Source: Parachlorella kessleri
Taxonomy: Eukaryota; Chlorophyta; Trebouxiophyceae; Chlorellales; Chlorellaceae
DNA: 64,000 bases
Direction: 5' to 3'
NCBI GenBank assembly: GCA_001598975.1
Contig: BBXU01001803.1
Coordinates: 1-64,000 of the forward strand
The stretch's first letter is position 1. Each line of letters opens with the position of its first letter. Below are positions 11,773 through 23,843 of the stretch, one piece after another. Below the pieces are notes generated by a model, which saw only the letters and a program-made list of their open reading frames with translations, did not search any database and was not told where the DNA came from. The position numbers and the translations under genes were made by a program.

Positions 11773-14700
11773 TCACCAGCAGTACCCTGCCACGGCGATA
11801 GTGTTCTGGGTGGTAGACGAGGAGGCCGGGATGTCCTTTGCACAGTAGGGCTGGGGGAGGCCCTGTGCCGTGACATCAGGGCACGCCTCCAGGCAAATGG
11901 AGTTGTCCACCCCGCAGCCATCGCAATTGGGGTACAGCAGGGAGCTGGAGTAGGCTGTGAGCGGCCCCGCGTCGACTTGCTGGGGCAGGAAGAGCTGGGG
12001 GTTCTGGCGCTCGTCCGGGGGGGCGGCGGTGTTGCAGGAGTCGAGTGCCATGCGGTACTTCATCAGGTAGAACTCGCCCTTGGGAGCTGCAAGAGGAGGG
12101 GGGGGTAGGGGGGGAGGGGTTTGAGATTTAGTCACCCCTCGCCATTGGGAGCTCAGGAGGAAGGGGGGGAGGAGGGGTGTTTGTGAGAGATTAGTCAGCC
12201 CTCCATGAGGCAGGCGGTACTGCATGTCATGGTAAGAGATTGATGCCAACATTGAGGGCTGCATCGGGGGGCTGCACGACCGGCTTATTGTGCAAGACCT
12301 GCTGGCGGAGACTAGTGGGTGGCCGACCAGGAGAGGAGGTATCACTTGCGGGCGCTGCACGGTGTGCTGCTGCTTACATCCTGCAAATGTGCCTGGTATT
12401 CAGGCCTGCCAGGAGGGCCCATGGCAGTCATGCAGCACTCATTAACCCTGCATCCTGAACAGTTGCAGAGGCCATGCCAGGTCTGCGTCCAGCTCTGAAA
12501 CTGCTCATGACGACGGCTTTTCAAGACAGCCACCAGCCCCGCGCTTCCCTCCTTCCTGCCAGCCAGCCAGCCAATCCTCACCTGCATAGTTGTAGGCGTA
12601 GGCCTGCCGCAGCGACAAGCACTTCCCCGTGGCCACGTTCTTCCACCGCTGGAAGCCGCTGGCGTGCACGATGGCTTGCCACTGCGAGGAGTTGTCAGCG
12701 GGGCAGGGGCGGCTGAAGTAGGCGTTGGCCAGGCCGGGAGGGTAGGCGCCGGCGCCTATGCGAGGCAGCTGGCAGCTGCCGCTGGAGCAGCCCCTCAGGC
12801 ACCAGTCGCTGTGGCTGTCCATGGTTGGCAGCATCAGCCGCACCTTGTTCCCTACCGCTTGGACTTTCGTGCTGCTGTCCACCCACTCTGCACAGCAAGG
12901 ACAGGTGCAAGTGCGCGGATTGGTGAAAGCCCCTAGGTTCATTCAAACCTGCTCAACGCCAGCCCAGGCCTAGGTCTTTATCAAAGTATGCGCTGCACCC
13001 ATGGGGCAGGTTGGGACCCCTCTCCAGCCTTGCACCCGGCATACATGCGGCACAAGCAAGGCGTGCTCAGTGCTGCAGGCAGTCTTGAACTGTTCTGAGA
13101 CTTTCCTAAGTCCAAGTAGCTGGCAAAGGCCCCCGCATGTTTGCTGTAGAGTACAGATGTCATGAACCCATATACATATACTTGTGCAAGCATGGCGTCC
13201 TGGGAGTAGTGATAAGTAGTGATAAGTGTCAGGCATGTGTGTCATGCACGGTGTCCTATATCTCTCCCCCTCCAGGGCTGCCGGGCAGCGTAGCAGCATG
13301 GAGACTCACTGCAGGTGACGCCCGTGACCTCGCGGCACACTTGGATGTTGGCAATCTGCCCGTCGGTGGTGGTGCTAACAAACTTGAAGACCAGCCCAGT
13401 GCGTGTCTGCAGCGGGAAAGGGGACAGAAGCAGAGCTGCGCCTGCTGAGCATGCAAAGCGTGCCGAGCAGCGACTTTCATCGCGGTGAGCGCCTGAAGAA
13501 CTCTTCGTTTTAAGCAGGGTTTCCCATGCGCTATCTGGGTATGCTCAGACCCCAACGGCATTGGTCTCCTAACTACAGACATGGGCAACAACGCCGGCGT
13601 CCCAGGGGGGAGCCATGTATTGTGTATAGGGTCAAGTCCTCCTTACCCAACGGAAGATATCCCCCGACTGCATGGCCCTGATGCGATACACCGCGGGCGC
13701 CCCGAAGTTGAGCCACTGGGGGTTTGTCAGGTGGATGAGCACGGCCTTGTTGTACTGCGGCGTAGTGAGCAGAGTCTTGTAGGGACTCCCTGCACACAAG
13801 GGCAGCTCACAGGCGCAGGTTGTGACCCTGGGTTGCCTCCCAGAGAGTTGGGGGTGGGCTCCAAGGATAACACGACTTAAAGTACTACCTAGTCTCCAAG
13901 ATGCCATAGGGCACCAAGGCAGACCTGGACATGTGCATGCCCTGGGGCGCACTAAAGCAACCAAGCCAAACGCTGCTGACCTGTAGACACGATGTAGCTA
14001 GCCCAGACTGCCCAGTTAGCCTGGGCCCCATTTGCTGGTGTAAACACCGCACCCTGCAACCAGGCACACCAAGGAGACCTGAGCCAGTGCCCCCATGCAT
14101 TTGCATGTCTGCCCAGGCCTTCAGATGGCGTGCACCCCTCCTTGGCCCCAGCATCTGAAGTCACATGCCATGCACCTGGGGTGAACCATGCGGCGACAGC
14201 CCCCGGTGTACTATAATCGTTACCGCACAACCCCATTGTCTACTTTCCAGGGATGTCGTCGCAAGCACCCCGGAGCAGCCACATGACTGTTCTTCCTTGC
14301 AGTCGAAATATTGGTAGATATGTGGTTGCACCCACCTGTGGGGTTGCCGCCCAGCTAGGCTTCAGCTGGGTTGCGACCCACTTGCCGGGGCTGAGCTGTG
14401 AGGGAAGGAACTTGCGCACGCCGGTAAGCCCTATAGATGTGCTCATGGGGAGGCTGAAACAGGTCCTGACCCCGCTGGCATAGCCCATGAGATTGCTGTC
14501 ATCCAAGGGGTTATTCACGGGCTGCATAAGCGTCAGAGCAGGGGAGAGAAGGGGTTACAAGGGCAGGCTGCACAGAGTGTTGACATGAAAGGAGGGCTGA
14601 GTAGCTGGCAGGTGCGCCTGTCTTGCACAACAGCCAGCTGGCACACATTTTGCCCAGCAGCAACTACTCTACTCACAGCTGAGAGCCCTTGACTATGAAA

Positions 14701-17485
14701 CAAAGGTCAAGAGGCTCCACAGGTCGCCACATATACCCAACTCTGTTGTCGGGTTAACCATTTCGAAAGTGACGCCTTTGCGGGTGGGGGTCCTGCACGG
14801 CCTGCGCACCATGTTGGCTGGAAGGGGGTCTGACGGTGCCAAGAGGAGCTTGGATGAGTGGGACAGCATGTAGTTGTGCCCAAACTCGTGGGCCGCCCCT
14901 CCTGACCAGATCAGCTGCATCACCACCATCAGCTTGCCACCTGCAGAGGGCCAACCACTTGGCTGCAGCACTTGGTAGAATGTTCTCATCGGGATCCTAA
15001 AGGCCGCCACGAGAGAGTGGGCCAGGGTTCGGCTGACGTACATTTGCGGGTTTTAGCGTGTAGGGGTGTACTGGGTATGGGTCCAGGGCAGCAGACAGGG
15101 AGGCACTGGGTGCCTTGGTAAGAGATGCAGCCAAGGAAGGCCATGTTGCAGTGAGAAAGGGCACCTTGGGAAATGCTGGCCGACACAAGCAGCAAGAGAG
15201 ACCCTACTAGCCCTTTGTGGGAGACTCACAGCAGCGTGGTCAGGTGGCAGTGCGCTGTTAGATCAGACTAGGCTAGACAGCCAAGGAAAGAAAGCCCAGC
15301 AGCCAGCCAGCTCACCCATCTCTCCCTGACCAGCGACCCCATTGCAGTCTTGCATGATGGGGAGATCCACCACTAGGTGATCGAACTTGTTCTCGTCGTA
15401 GTTGTACTTTGGCAGCAAGCTTCGGGCGTCAGCGACCCACTGCCAGTAAGCAGCGCCATCACACCTGCGAGTGGGATGTGGGTGCCAAGAAGAATGAGGG
15501 TTGTAGAGAGCACCCGTGACTGCTGCTATAGCAGTGTGTCCAATAAACGGACCCTGGTTTCTCCTCCACAGGGCCCCTCTCTCGATTATCAGCTATAGAC
15601 TCTCCTGGGAAACCAGGGGGGTTTGAGCTTCTGAACAGCCGGATGCATGCAAGTGACAAGGCATGGCAGTCCACTTGCAGGATGTTACACGTACTACTTA
15701 TAGACCTCTGAAGTATACGAAGCCCACTCCTGGTTGTTGGCCAAACACACAAAAGTTTTGGCTCAAGTCCGTCCCTGCAAGCGTTCATGCCCGGGTAAGT
15801 TTACCTAAATCCCCTACCTGTTGCCGGCCGGCATGGGAGTGCAGGGAATGTCTATGTATGGGGTGACCACGGGCGGCTGGTAGGTCAACCGGCCCCCGGT
15901 GCAGGCCTTTTGTAAGGCGTTCACCTCCGCAATGACAGGAGGCCAGGCCTGCAAACCAGCGGATCAAGCGCCTGAGACTGACTAGAACAACATGTGGGGA
16001 TGCCTGGGCCATGCGAGCACAGCTACTCCTTTCCAGGGGAGTTACGGTAGGCTGGCCCCACGTTTTTTCAGCCATCTTCAAAGTGGTAGTAATGCCCTCA
16101 TTTGAAGAGCCTGGGCAGGTTCTAGCAGGGCGCGAGCCTCTTGCCTGGCGCCGCTGCCATACCAGACCCCCCTGGCCATGCAGGACCCTCAACATATGGT
16201 GGAGCGCCCTGTTCCCATGGTAACTGGAAAGCTTCCATCCTAGCTTCGCGTCCCTTCCTGCCAAACTACCTACTGTCTGGACAGGTAGCTTCAAGCTACA
16301 GCAGCCTGCTCACCGTCGCGTTGCCAGACCCCACGGCACTGTTTCCAGGGGCAACACAGGTGCTTGGCAGCCGCGGCCGAATGATCAGCACGGTCATGTC
16401 GGCCTTTGGTAGGATCTGAGGCCTCACGCCACCGGCGGCCGACACACTGAGCAGCTTGGCTGGAGGGGCCAGCTTGACTAGGGCCACCTTGGTGGCAGTT
16501 AGCTGTACCGCGGTCGTCTTGGAGGCGTCATGTGATACCCTGTCGAGAAGAACGACCAGTTAAGGAGGATCTCAAGGGGTAAGGTGTGGATGGCTGCACG
16601 GTCTGACTACTGGAAGCAGACGTACAAGTTGCAAGACCAACACGAAGTGTGCACTGTCCATGCAGCCCGGCAAAAGTCAAGGGGTGTGTATATGCCGGAA
16701 GTGGGCTAACAGCCACCCACCTAAAGCCAGTGACCGTTACCACAGCCCCGGACCGGACGTCCGATGGCAGCCCCTGCCTCAGTAGCTGCTGCCAGTTGGT
16801 GATATTGAACACTGTCCGGGGGCTGTCTTGCAGCACAAGGGCGTTTAGCCAGCCATCATGCCCCTGTATGGATATTGACAGCTTCCCTGCAATGCAGGCT
16901 GGAAGTAGTTTACAAAAACCACCAGGGCACACACGGGGAAGCGCAAAGAGGAAGGGTGTGAGAGTGACAGCAGGGAAGATTGGTAGCCTGCGCGGTTTTG
17001 GGAGGGCCGACATGAACAGACGTGGTATCAAGTGGTATTGCAAGCTATGGGATACCAAAGCCTTAAAAATGCTTGTACCAGTCATGTCAGAAGGGCAGAC
17101 CGACCACTGAGCACGAAGCACCTCTCGCCACCAAGGGCAGAACCCTACCAGGAGCTCCCATCTCAGAGGCAGCAGAGCAACAGCAAACACACAAGCTGCC
17201 CACCTGTTACTGTCTCCTGGGCTGCTGCGGCTCCTAAGCAACCTGCAGTGCCAGCAGGGTTGACTTTTCCCAGGCCCCAGAGTGCTATCAACTTCTCACT
17301 TTGAAGTGGCACTGAAGGGTATGGGTGGGCCTGTGCAAGGGCGGGCCTCTGCCTAGGGAAAAGTTCAGCAGCAACAGCAGCTGCTTGGTCTTAAGCAAAA
17401 CGAAGAGAAAATGCAGGAACAGCTCACCGTAGGCTATCACCAGCCCAAATAGTACGGGTACCATCTCTGTCTGTCGCTTTGACAT
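11773..17485 (-). CDS. Peptidase M11 (gametolysin-like) secreted metalloprotease
   Basis: Zinc endopeptidase of the family that includes the green-algal gametolysins, which act on Hyp-rich cell walls. Exons from 5' to 3': 17428-17485, 16721-16886, 16314-16539, 15818-15948, 15316-15464, 14810-14940, 14332-14521, 13647-13789, 13310-13406, 12582-12887 and 11773-12086 (stop). They total 1911 nt, 636 aa, and close in phase. The first exon gives a short hydrophobic leader (MVPVLFGLVIAYG), read as a signal peptide. The catalytic motif HEFGHNYMLSHS follows GGAA in exon 6, and the downstream DDSNLMGYASG block is typical of M11. The C-terminal exons are Cys-rich, with a QW-containing segment (SSQWQAI, WKNVATGKCLSL) that vaguely recalls a ricin-type lectin repeat. 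Uncertain points are the start codon, the 3' edge of exon 6 (an ATG|GTGCGC donor was chosen because it closes in phase) and the exon 7 donor. Confidence 0.85.
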
Positions 17486-18509
17486 CTCGCCCTGCTTTTG
17501 CAGACAAGGTGGTCGAAGTTGCGCATGTGTATGGTCACTTATAGTGGGCAATACCTCCCCACCGCTACTGGCAACCGTTTTTCTTTGGCTTAAGGCCACC
17601 CGGCTCAACCAGCTAGGCAACTTTCCCCTGCACACAGATCACTTACCTGCCTGCACCGAGCTAGCTACCCGTGCTCACTGCTACCACGTTGTGCACGCGT
17701 TCCAGAGATGCCCCGTCTGGTTTCCCTGCGAGTCAACCGCTGCGTTACTCGAGGGAGGATAGCTTGTCTGGGTTGCATGATCACATGTGCAAGGTAGGTG
17801 CTTCAATACCATGCAACTCACAGAGTGCCCCAGTCTCCGCCCAAACAATGGCCTTGGCGATGCACTTGGGTGAGGTAAGATAAGACCCGGTGGAATGCAG
17901 CCTTGCAGGTTAGAGTGGCTAACGACTGACTGTTAAAGAACCCTGTTCGCAAGAAGCGCAGCAGACCAATCACCACATCAACACAGTATGGGAAGGACAA
18001 GGTTCGGGTTGTAGAAAGCGGCGACACCACCGCTTTGGCGCCTGACCCTGAAGCAAGTCAGTGCCGGACCTTGGGCGGCAACCTTGGGCGCGCCTCCCGA
18101 CTTTCCGACCCTCTCAGCCAGTACCTCCGGACAGACATAAGAGGTTCATTACCTCCCTGCCTCTAGCTCGATACGTGTTCAAGAATACACCGATAACATG
18201 AGAGAAGCAATCTTTGACTCCCGGCTACGGTTGGCTCAGGGGTCGCCACAGTCGGATAGCCTACGCTTGCGGAGAGTATCCGCAAGCGTGACCCGAAGCG
18301 TGAGAATGAAGTTCATAAGATCCCGTCCACCCTTGAAGAGCAAAACCGTGAGTACTGAAAGGGTAGCATGTCAGGTGTTTTGCCCGGCCTTGGCCGATGG
18401 ATCTAGGTCTGTCAATACATGAAAGTGGAAGTATCACGCCTGCATACATGTTATACTTCATGCCCAGTGCTTCCTCAGGGCTCGTCAACAAAGAACTAAA
18501 CCACCCGGC
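17486..18509. other. Intergenic: peptidase upstream region and phytocyanin 3' flank
   Basis: About 1 kb upstream of the minus-strand peptidase and downstream of the minus-strand phytocyanin-like gene. No exon supported. It contains the strong hairpin at 18263-18289. Confidence 0.5.
18263..18289. repeat. Perfect 11-bp stem, 5-nt loop hairpin
   Basis: ACGCTTGCGGA and TCCGCAAGCGT flank the loop GAGTA with no mismatch. It lies outside any gene model. A structured RNA or a regulatory dyad is possible, but I recognise no known RNA family here. Confidence 0.7.
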
Positions 18510-19102
18510 CTAAACCACTGTTACAGTTATCCTTTGACCTGCACATCCGAAACGTTCTGGTTTTTAGCCTTGACCTTGCTTTGCTGCAAGAGCAGGCCGG
18601 CTGACCTCGGCCAAGTAGCAATATGGCTCCTGCGGCAACCTGTACCGGTAGCGGATGACAGGCACAGCTGCAGGGACCTAAAGCCTCCATGAGACTCGCA
18701 ATGAGGCACAATGTTGCACAGGAGGCTAATGGTGGGTTTCCCATGCAGGAGCGAAACAGCCGCTGCCTGCTCACCTTGCCGGCAGTGCTCATCGGTGGGG
18801 CAAGTAAAGTGGAACTGCAAATGCGACAGCCACATGCTCACCTTCCTGTTGTCCACCGCCTGCTAAACTCCATATGGGCACATGGCGGCCCCAATTGATA
18901 CTGATACAACTGAGGTGTTGTGAGAGGGTGCAGCAACAGCGATGTGCTAACAGCAGGGCACCTGCCTGCATATTTTCTCCACTCACCATGCCAGTGACGT
19001 TGCAGATGTATTTGTAGGTGCCACCAGGGGCTATTTGAACACCTGGGCTGGCAAAGGCGTCGGGGCAGGCATCTCCAGGGAAGAGGGCAACGCCATGCGG
19101 CC
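18510..19102 (-). CDS. Phytocyanin-like (blue copper) protein, 3' exons
   Basis: Paralogue of the three tandem phytocyanins at 48-54 kb. Exons recognised: 18987-19102, 18775-18814 and 18510-18538 (TAG). They encode PHGVALFPGDACPDAF, then GGTYKYICNVTGM, then FHFTCPTDEHC, then RQGQRITVTVV. The phytocyanin copper ligands are present: His in PHGV, Cys and His in CPTDEHC, and axial Gln in GQR, as in stellacyanins. The last two exons (40 + 29 nt) equal the single 69-nt final exon of the paralogues, so an intron divides that codon block only here. The 5' exons (signal peptide and first strands) were not resolved. A candidate stretch reading QVALQW and GGTLLLT lies at about 19340-19485 on the minus strand. 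Probably a small secreted protein. Confidence 0.72.
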
Positions 19103-20233
19103 CTGCAGATCAGCACAGCCCAGTCAGCAGCTGTCAGCGGCAGTCAGTACCTGCTGGTGCACTCCATAACTTCCATCATGCTGGGGCGCCGCTCATGCAC
19201 TCAGTTGGTGAAACTTGCACAACTTACATCCAGATGAGAGGTGGAGACACTGTCAGACATGACTCCCTTGAGCAGCTCGCCTGGGGCTTGAGGAAGTGAG
19301 CAGGACCTGACAGCCTCCAGCTGTACATGGCAGCGTGGAGTCAGCTAATTCGAATCGCGTCCCCAACTTCCCAGTCAACAAGAGGGTGCCTCCCAGGCAG
19401 GCAGTTACAGGGTCAAAAGGCTGGTCCTGGGCGCTGCCTGAACGCAGGATCCATTGCAGGGCGACCTGAGGCTGACAGCTTGGCCCCACGGCAGGCTGGT
19501 TGGGAACCCTTGCTTGCCAGTGCGCCAGTCCTGCAACCATGCAGTCTCATTGGCGGCAGGTTTGTGCTCCTTCTGCTGGCGGAATGGGCGGCACAGCGGA
19601 GAGCAGCAGGCAAACAAGCAGGACACCGCAAGCTGCGTGCACCAAGCCCCTTTGTGGCTGTCAACTGAGGCAGCAGCAACAAGGCAAGCCAGCTTTTGTT
19701 GGCATTCGAAAGCAACCCAGGTTGTATTCCTGCAGTCCTCTGTGCCTGCCTTAGGTGTTATGCTCCCTTGCCTTTGACTTGGGAGTGCAAGACCAAGCAG
19801 TAAGACGAATCTTCCCTTTTCAACCATATCCATTTGTGCACCCAAACCTGTACACCATACCATTGCACCAAAAACCTAAAGAAATAGTAAGGAAATGATT
19901 GCAAGGCTATCACTGTACTGTGAGCTGGCGTGGGAGCTGGACTGAAGCCACCGGACTGTGTGCTGTGACAGACCTTGCCAGGGATACACCACTGGGATCA
20001 GCCAAAAATATTTCTGCCGAGAGTGCAAGGGCTGTGTGCCGTTGCATACCTTTGCACAGTAGCGATTGCTGCAAGGATTTGATCACATGACACACGAGGC
20101 GCCATGCCACGCTGGACATTTAGTCATTCGTGGGAAACCTGGCAAACCCTCTCAATCCAACACGCTCATAAATGTAAACTCTATACTTGCCACCGATCTG
20201 GCTCTTCGACACAACATCGTTCTGACAACCTTC
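19103..20233. other. Unresolved 5' part of the phytocyanin-like gene and MFP upstream region
   Basis: Should contain the signal-peptide exon and first cupredoxin strands of the 18510-19102 gene, and the promoter shared with the divergent plus-strand hydratase gene. A good minus-strand donor (GGAT|GTAAGT) lies near 19226-19231. No exon chain could be closed with confidence. Confidence 0.4.
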
Positions 20234-22602
20234 ATGGCGCCCTATAAGGTCGAGTGCCAACTGGATGAGGATGGCGTAGCACTTATCAACTTCGGCCAAC
20301 CCCCTGCCAACGCCCTTACTCCTCCAAGTAGGCCGGCTTTACTGGTGTTCCATGCAGGCTTCCTGGTGGACTAGCACGTGGGTAACAAATGAAGGTCCTG
20401 TACCTGTTGAGTGATCTGTTGCCATGTGCTGCAGTGCTGGAGGCTCTCTTGAGGGCGCTAGAGAGTGCGCAAGGCGACCCTTCTGTTAAGGGCATCGTCT
20501 TGGCTGGGTTCAACGGTGGGACTCAAGCTTACAAACATCTTGACAGTCAGACGCAGTTGCCCAGGCTTGCAGCCCGACTTTTAACTTAGGGTGGACCCCG
20601 GTCAGCAGCTGAGGGGCCTGATACTGCATACGCAGGGCGCTTCAGTGTTGGTTTCGATATTAACGAGTTTGCCAAGCCTGGCGGCGTGGCTGCCGCCTTC
20701 ACTAGCGCCAGGCTGGAAGAGTTGCACAAGTCAATCTTCGACCTGTTGGAGGGCGGGCCCAAGCCCACCGTGGCAGCCATCGAGCGCTTTGCGCTGGGAG
20801 GGGGCCTGGAGCTAGCGCTGGCGTGCAATGCCAGGATCTGCACGCCAGGTGTGCTGCGATGGCGCCCCTGGCACGGTTGGTTGAGCACCTGTCGAGATAT
20901 CAGAATATCACACTCCCTGTGCCTGCGAGGCACTTTGGGAGGTGGACAGGTCAGATGTTGTGCCCTTCCCCCAACTGAGGGGCCTTCCCCCAGCTTGAGC
21001 GTGCAGCCACAATGGCTGACTCCTTCCACTATGATGTGAACATGTGCTGACGGTGCAGGCACCTCCTTGGGACTGCCAGAGCTTCGGCTGGGAGTAATTC
21101 CAGGGATGGGAGGCACGCAGCGGCTTCCGCGGCTGGTGGGGTTGCAGAGAGGGCTAGACCTGATCTTGGAGAGCCAGATAGTACAGGTGGGGCAGCACTC
21201 CACCCCATTGAGGTCGCTGCATTGCTCATTTGGTAGCACGGGTGACATTGATGTTCTGTCGGGCCAATCGTAGGATATAGCTCATGCAGGGCCTTCTGCA
21301 GGTAATCATCTGACAAGGTTCAAGGCAAAGCCTATGTACACAGGTGAATGCCGCCCCCCATCATACCGTTTTACACAGGTTTATGGATGGTGGCAGCCGT
21401 TTGTGTTTGTGCAGGAAGGAGAGGCGGCACAACTGGGACTGGTAGATGTGGTAGTCGGCGAGAAGGGAGAACTGCTACCTACAGCAAAGCGGCTGGCTTT
21501 AGAGATGGCAGGTACACTTTTTGTAGTATGGATGTATGTCCATGAGATTAGACCGGGCGTCAGGGGTTCAAATTGGTGCCAATGCTTTGAGCAGGCGGTG
21601 TGCTCTGGCTGCGTAATGTGGCAGCGCCTTGCCAGCAGAGAGAACAAACAGCATCCAGGCAGCATGCAGGACTTGCCCCGACACTTACGCTTCGCAATGC
21701 GTGTTGCAGAGGGTTCGAGGCCCCGAGAGTTTGCCTTGGAACGAAGCAACCGATTGGGCACCCCAGAGGAGGTACAGCAAGTCTTGGAGGGTGCAAAGGA
21801 AAGGGCGGCTGGCCTTGGGGACCATGCAGTGCTCTGTATAGAGACGGTGCAGTGGGGACTGGAGAAAGGCGGTACGGTCGGTCTTGGCAAGGTGAGCGGT
21901 GGACAGGCTTGAAGGCTTTGGATGTTACACCAGTGCAGTGCCTTGCCGGTATATTACATTGCAGCGAGCTACTTTGCAGCATGTCTCCTGGTGGCAAGGA
22001 CAGCTCCCTGCCTCAGACTGGAGTGAACGCAACTATCCACCATGGCAAGGGTCCCTGGTCGGCTGTCGTCCCAGGCAAATCTATCCCACGCTGCACCATG
22101 GCAGCAGGGTCAGTGGGAGTATGCCGTGAGCTAGACGAGACTGACTAGAGCAGCACTCTGTTGTCCAGCCGATCGTCCCTGGTAGCGATGCTGGCTGGCA
22201 GGTGGTTCGGTCTGCCGGCTTGCAGTTGCAACTTTTGAGTTGCAAAGTATGAGGTTTGTACCAGCTGTTGCTGGCTGGCAGGAGGCGGAATGCTTCCTTA
22301 AGGCAGCATCGATGGACTACCACAAGGCACGCGTCCACCTGTTCTTTGCTGTCAGGGCGGCTCAGAAGTGGCAAGGTATGTGCGCTCTTGCATGGGATTG
22401 TTGTTTTCCGAGCTCCCCTTTGTTGATAGTGGGCAGGCACTGCAAGCACTGGAGAGGTAGGGGTGAAATGTACTGACAGGGTGGATGCATTCATGTTAAT
22501 AGCTTTGTAAAACTTCTGAACTATAAGGTCTCTCCCCAAGCTTGGAGCAGCAGGTGAAGCTATGCTCCCTTTTAATTAGGGTGGCAGGTAATGCGATCAT
22601 AG
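20234..22602 (+). CDS. Enoyl-CoA hydratase region of a multifunctional beta-oxidation protein, truncated
   Basis: Hydrates trans-2-enoyl-CoA in fatty-acid beta-oxidation, in peroxisomes in the plant MFP family. Exons: 20234-20327, 20435-20515, 20636-20848, 21059-21186, 21415-21511, 21710-21891, 22282-22375 and a tentative 22580-22602 (TAG); total 303 aa. The crotonase fold is clear: [11 protein letters not shown] (oxyanion-hole strand), [39 protein letters not shown] and [14 protein letters not shown]. The next segment, [31 protein letters not shown], matches the linker helix that joins hydratase and 3-hydroxyacyl-CoA dehydrogenase in MFP2/FadB. In that family an NAD-binding dehydrogenase should follow, but none is visible in the next 1.2 kb before an opposing gene begins. 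It is either a genuine monofunctional derivative or a truncated or degenerating copy. The last exon is a guess based on a pyrimidine-rich acceptor. Confidence 0.82.
22430..22495 (+). repeat. Dispersed repeat, copy 2 (in the last modelled MFP intron)
   Basis: Carries TGTACTGACAGGGTGGATGC, preceded by GGCAGGCACTGCAAGCA. It matches the repeat at 9510-9579 and the pair at 47272-47432. Confidence 0.55.
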
Positions 22603-23843
22603 AGGAGGTACGGCTCTACCGGGCTGGCGGGGGTCTACGCAGTCCCTTTTGTCGTGCTCCTCCTGGGCGTGTTGTGAGGCTGTAAGACAATGAAGGCACT
22701 GTGGGGCGGAAAGGAGGCATGTGCCTGCCGTTGGGAGAGCAGAACCAGGGCTTCACAAAGGCTACCAACAGCAGCCTAGTGAGGTGCCCTCACCTTTGCA
22801 CCTGCAGTGGTTGAGGTTGGCCAGCAATTTGCCCTGTACGGGTGAGTGACTTGATGCCTGGTGCTTGTCATGACAGCCCGTTATGCTCTGCCCACTGGAA
22901 AGGGTTGGACGAGTTAGGAGACCGCTTGTTGCCTTTCCCAGACATGAAGGCATGGACGTAGCGAAGCATGTGCAGGCTTAAGACGCTTAATCACACCAAG
23001 GAGCTTTTCCCATGTGATGACTGCAGGTTTTACACCCTGCGGGGGTTTGTTAGCAAACTCATAGGAGCCTTGACTTGAGCTGACCATTCCAGCAGTCTTG
23101 CTGACAGCGAATGTAAGCCCTGAACTAAACACCTCACAGCTGCTGTTGTCACTGATTACACACAGTGGCAAAACAGTATCAGCGGTACTTGATGTGCACC
23201 TTTCGATCCACAGCTGCAAGGTCACAATGTAAGTCACATGTAATGTCTGCCGGTGCCTGCAGCCTGACTAGTGGTGCTACTGCACGTTCCCTTGCACTTA
23301 GCAAGACTTTTTTGTGGGGACTCACAGCAGCAAAGCCAGTGCGGCTTTGTGATGTTGGACCAGGCCGGATAGCGCTGCATCAGTGCTCTGTTCTGCGTAG
23401 CTTGGGCGTCTGGAAACCACCGAGCAGCGAACCCATTAGCCCTGCCCGGCCGCCCTGGCCTCTCCCTCTGCCCCTTGGCTCCCCATTGTCCTGCACACGG
23501 GAAGCCAGCTGTGTCACTTTGTAAGACCCGCACAGAGCGGCCCTTATATCGTCCTTGCCGCACAAGGCTGCCATCACCCTTACCAGCCCCAGATCCACGG
23601 CAACTTGCCTAAGCCGCACAGTTCTTAGAGAGTCTCCAATTGGGGACCTCAGCTCACCGAGCGCATCCTTTCCACATTGACTCCTGTATGACACTATTGA
23701 GCCACTCCCAAAATCAAGTATTTGCCACCGGAAAGCAGGACCCAGGATTTGATACTCGTAACCGCAGAAGACCCGAGCACCCAGGAAGGTGTGACTCAAC
23801 AGCTGGCGACAGGTTGCTTCCGAGTCCGATGGAGCACCGGAGC
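22603..23843. other. Convergent intergenic region between MFP-like gene and NEPRO
   Basis: Expected to hold both 3' UTRs. I searched it for the 3-hydroxyacyl-CoA dehydrogenase nucleotide-binding motif (GxGxxG with flanking VAVIG-like strand) and found none. A TGTAA-type motif occurs near 22681. Confidence 0.5.

Noticed and set aside
14700..14760. Extension of peptidase exon 6 to a GTATAT donor plus a 16-nt mini-exon
   Set aside because: Neither combination closes in phase with the well-defined next exon at 14332-14521.
18330..18372. CCGTGAGTACTGAAAGGG resembling a large-subunit rRNA segment
   Set aside because: Similarity is limited to about 15 bases. The flanks do not match any rRNA region I know.
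19230..19251. 22-nt mini-exon for the fourth phytocyanin
   Set aside because: It fits the phase (acceptor TGACAG, donor GTAAGT), but the peptide does not align with the paralogues' 64-nt exon and the acceptor has no pyrimidine tract.
21556..21725. tRNA B-box-like GGTTCAAATTGG and GGTTCGAGGCC
   Set aside because: No A box at proper spacing and no cloverleaf. The second lies inside a clear MFP coding exon.
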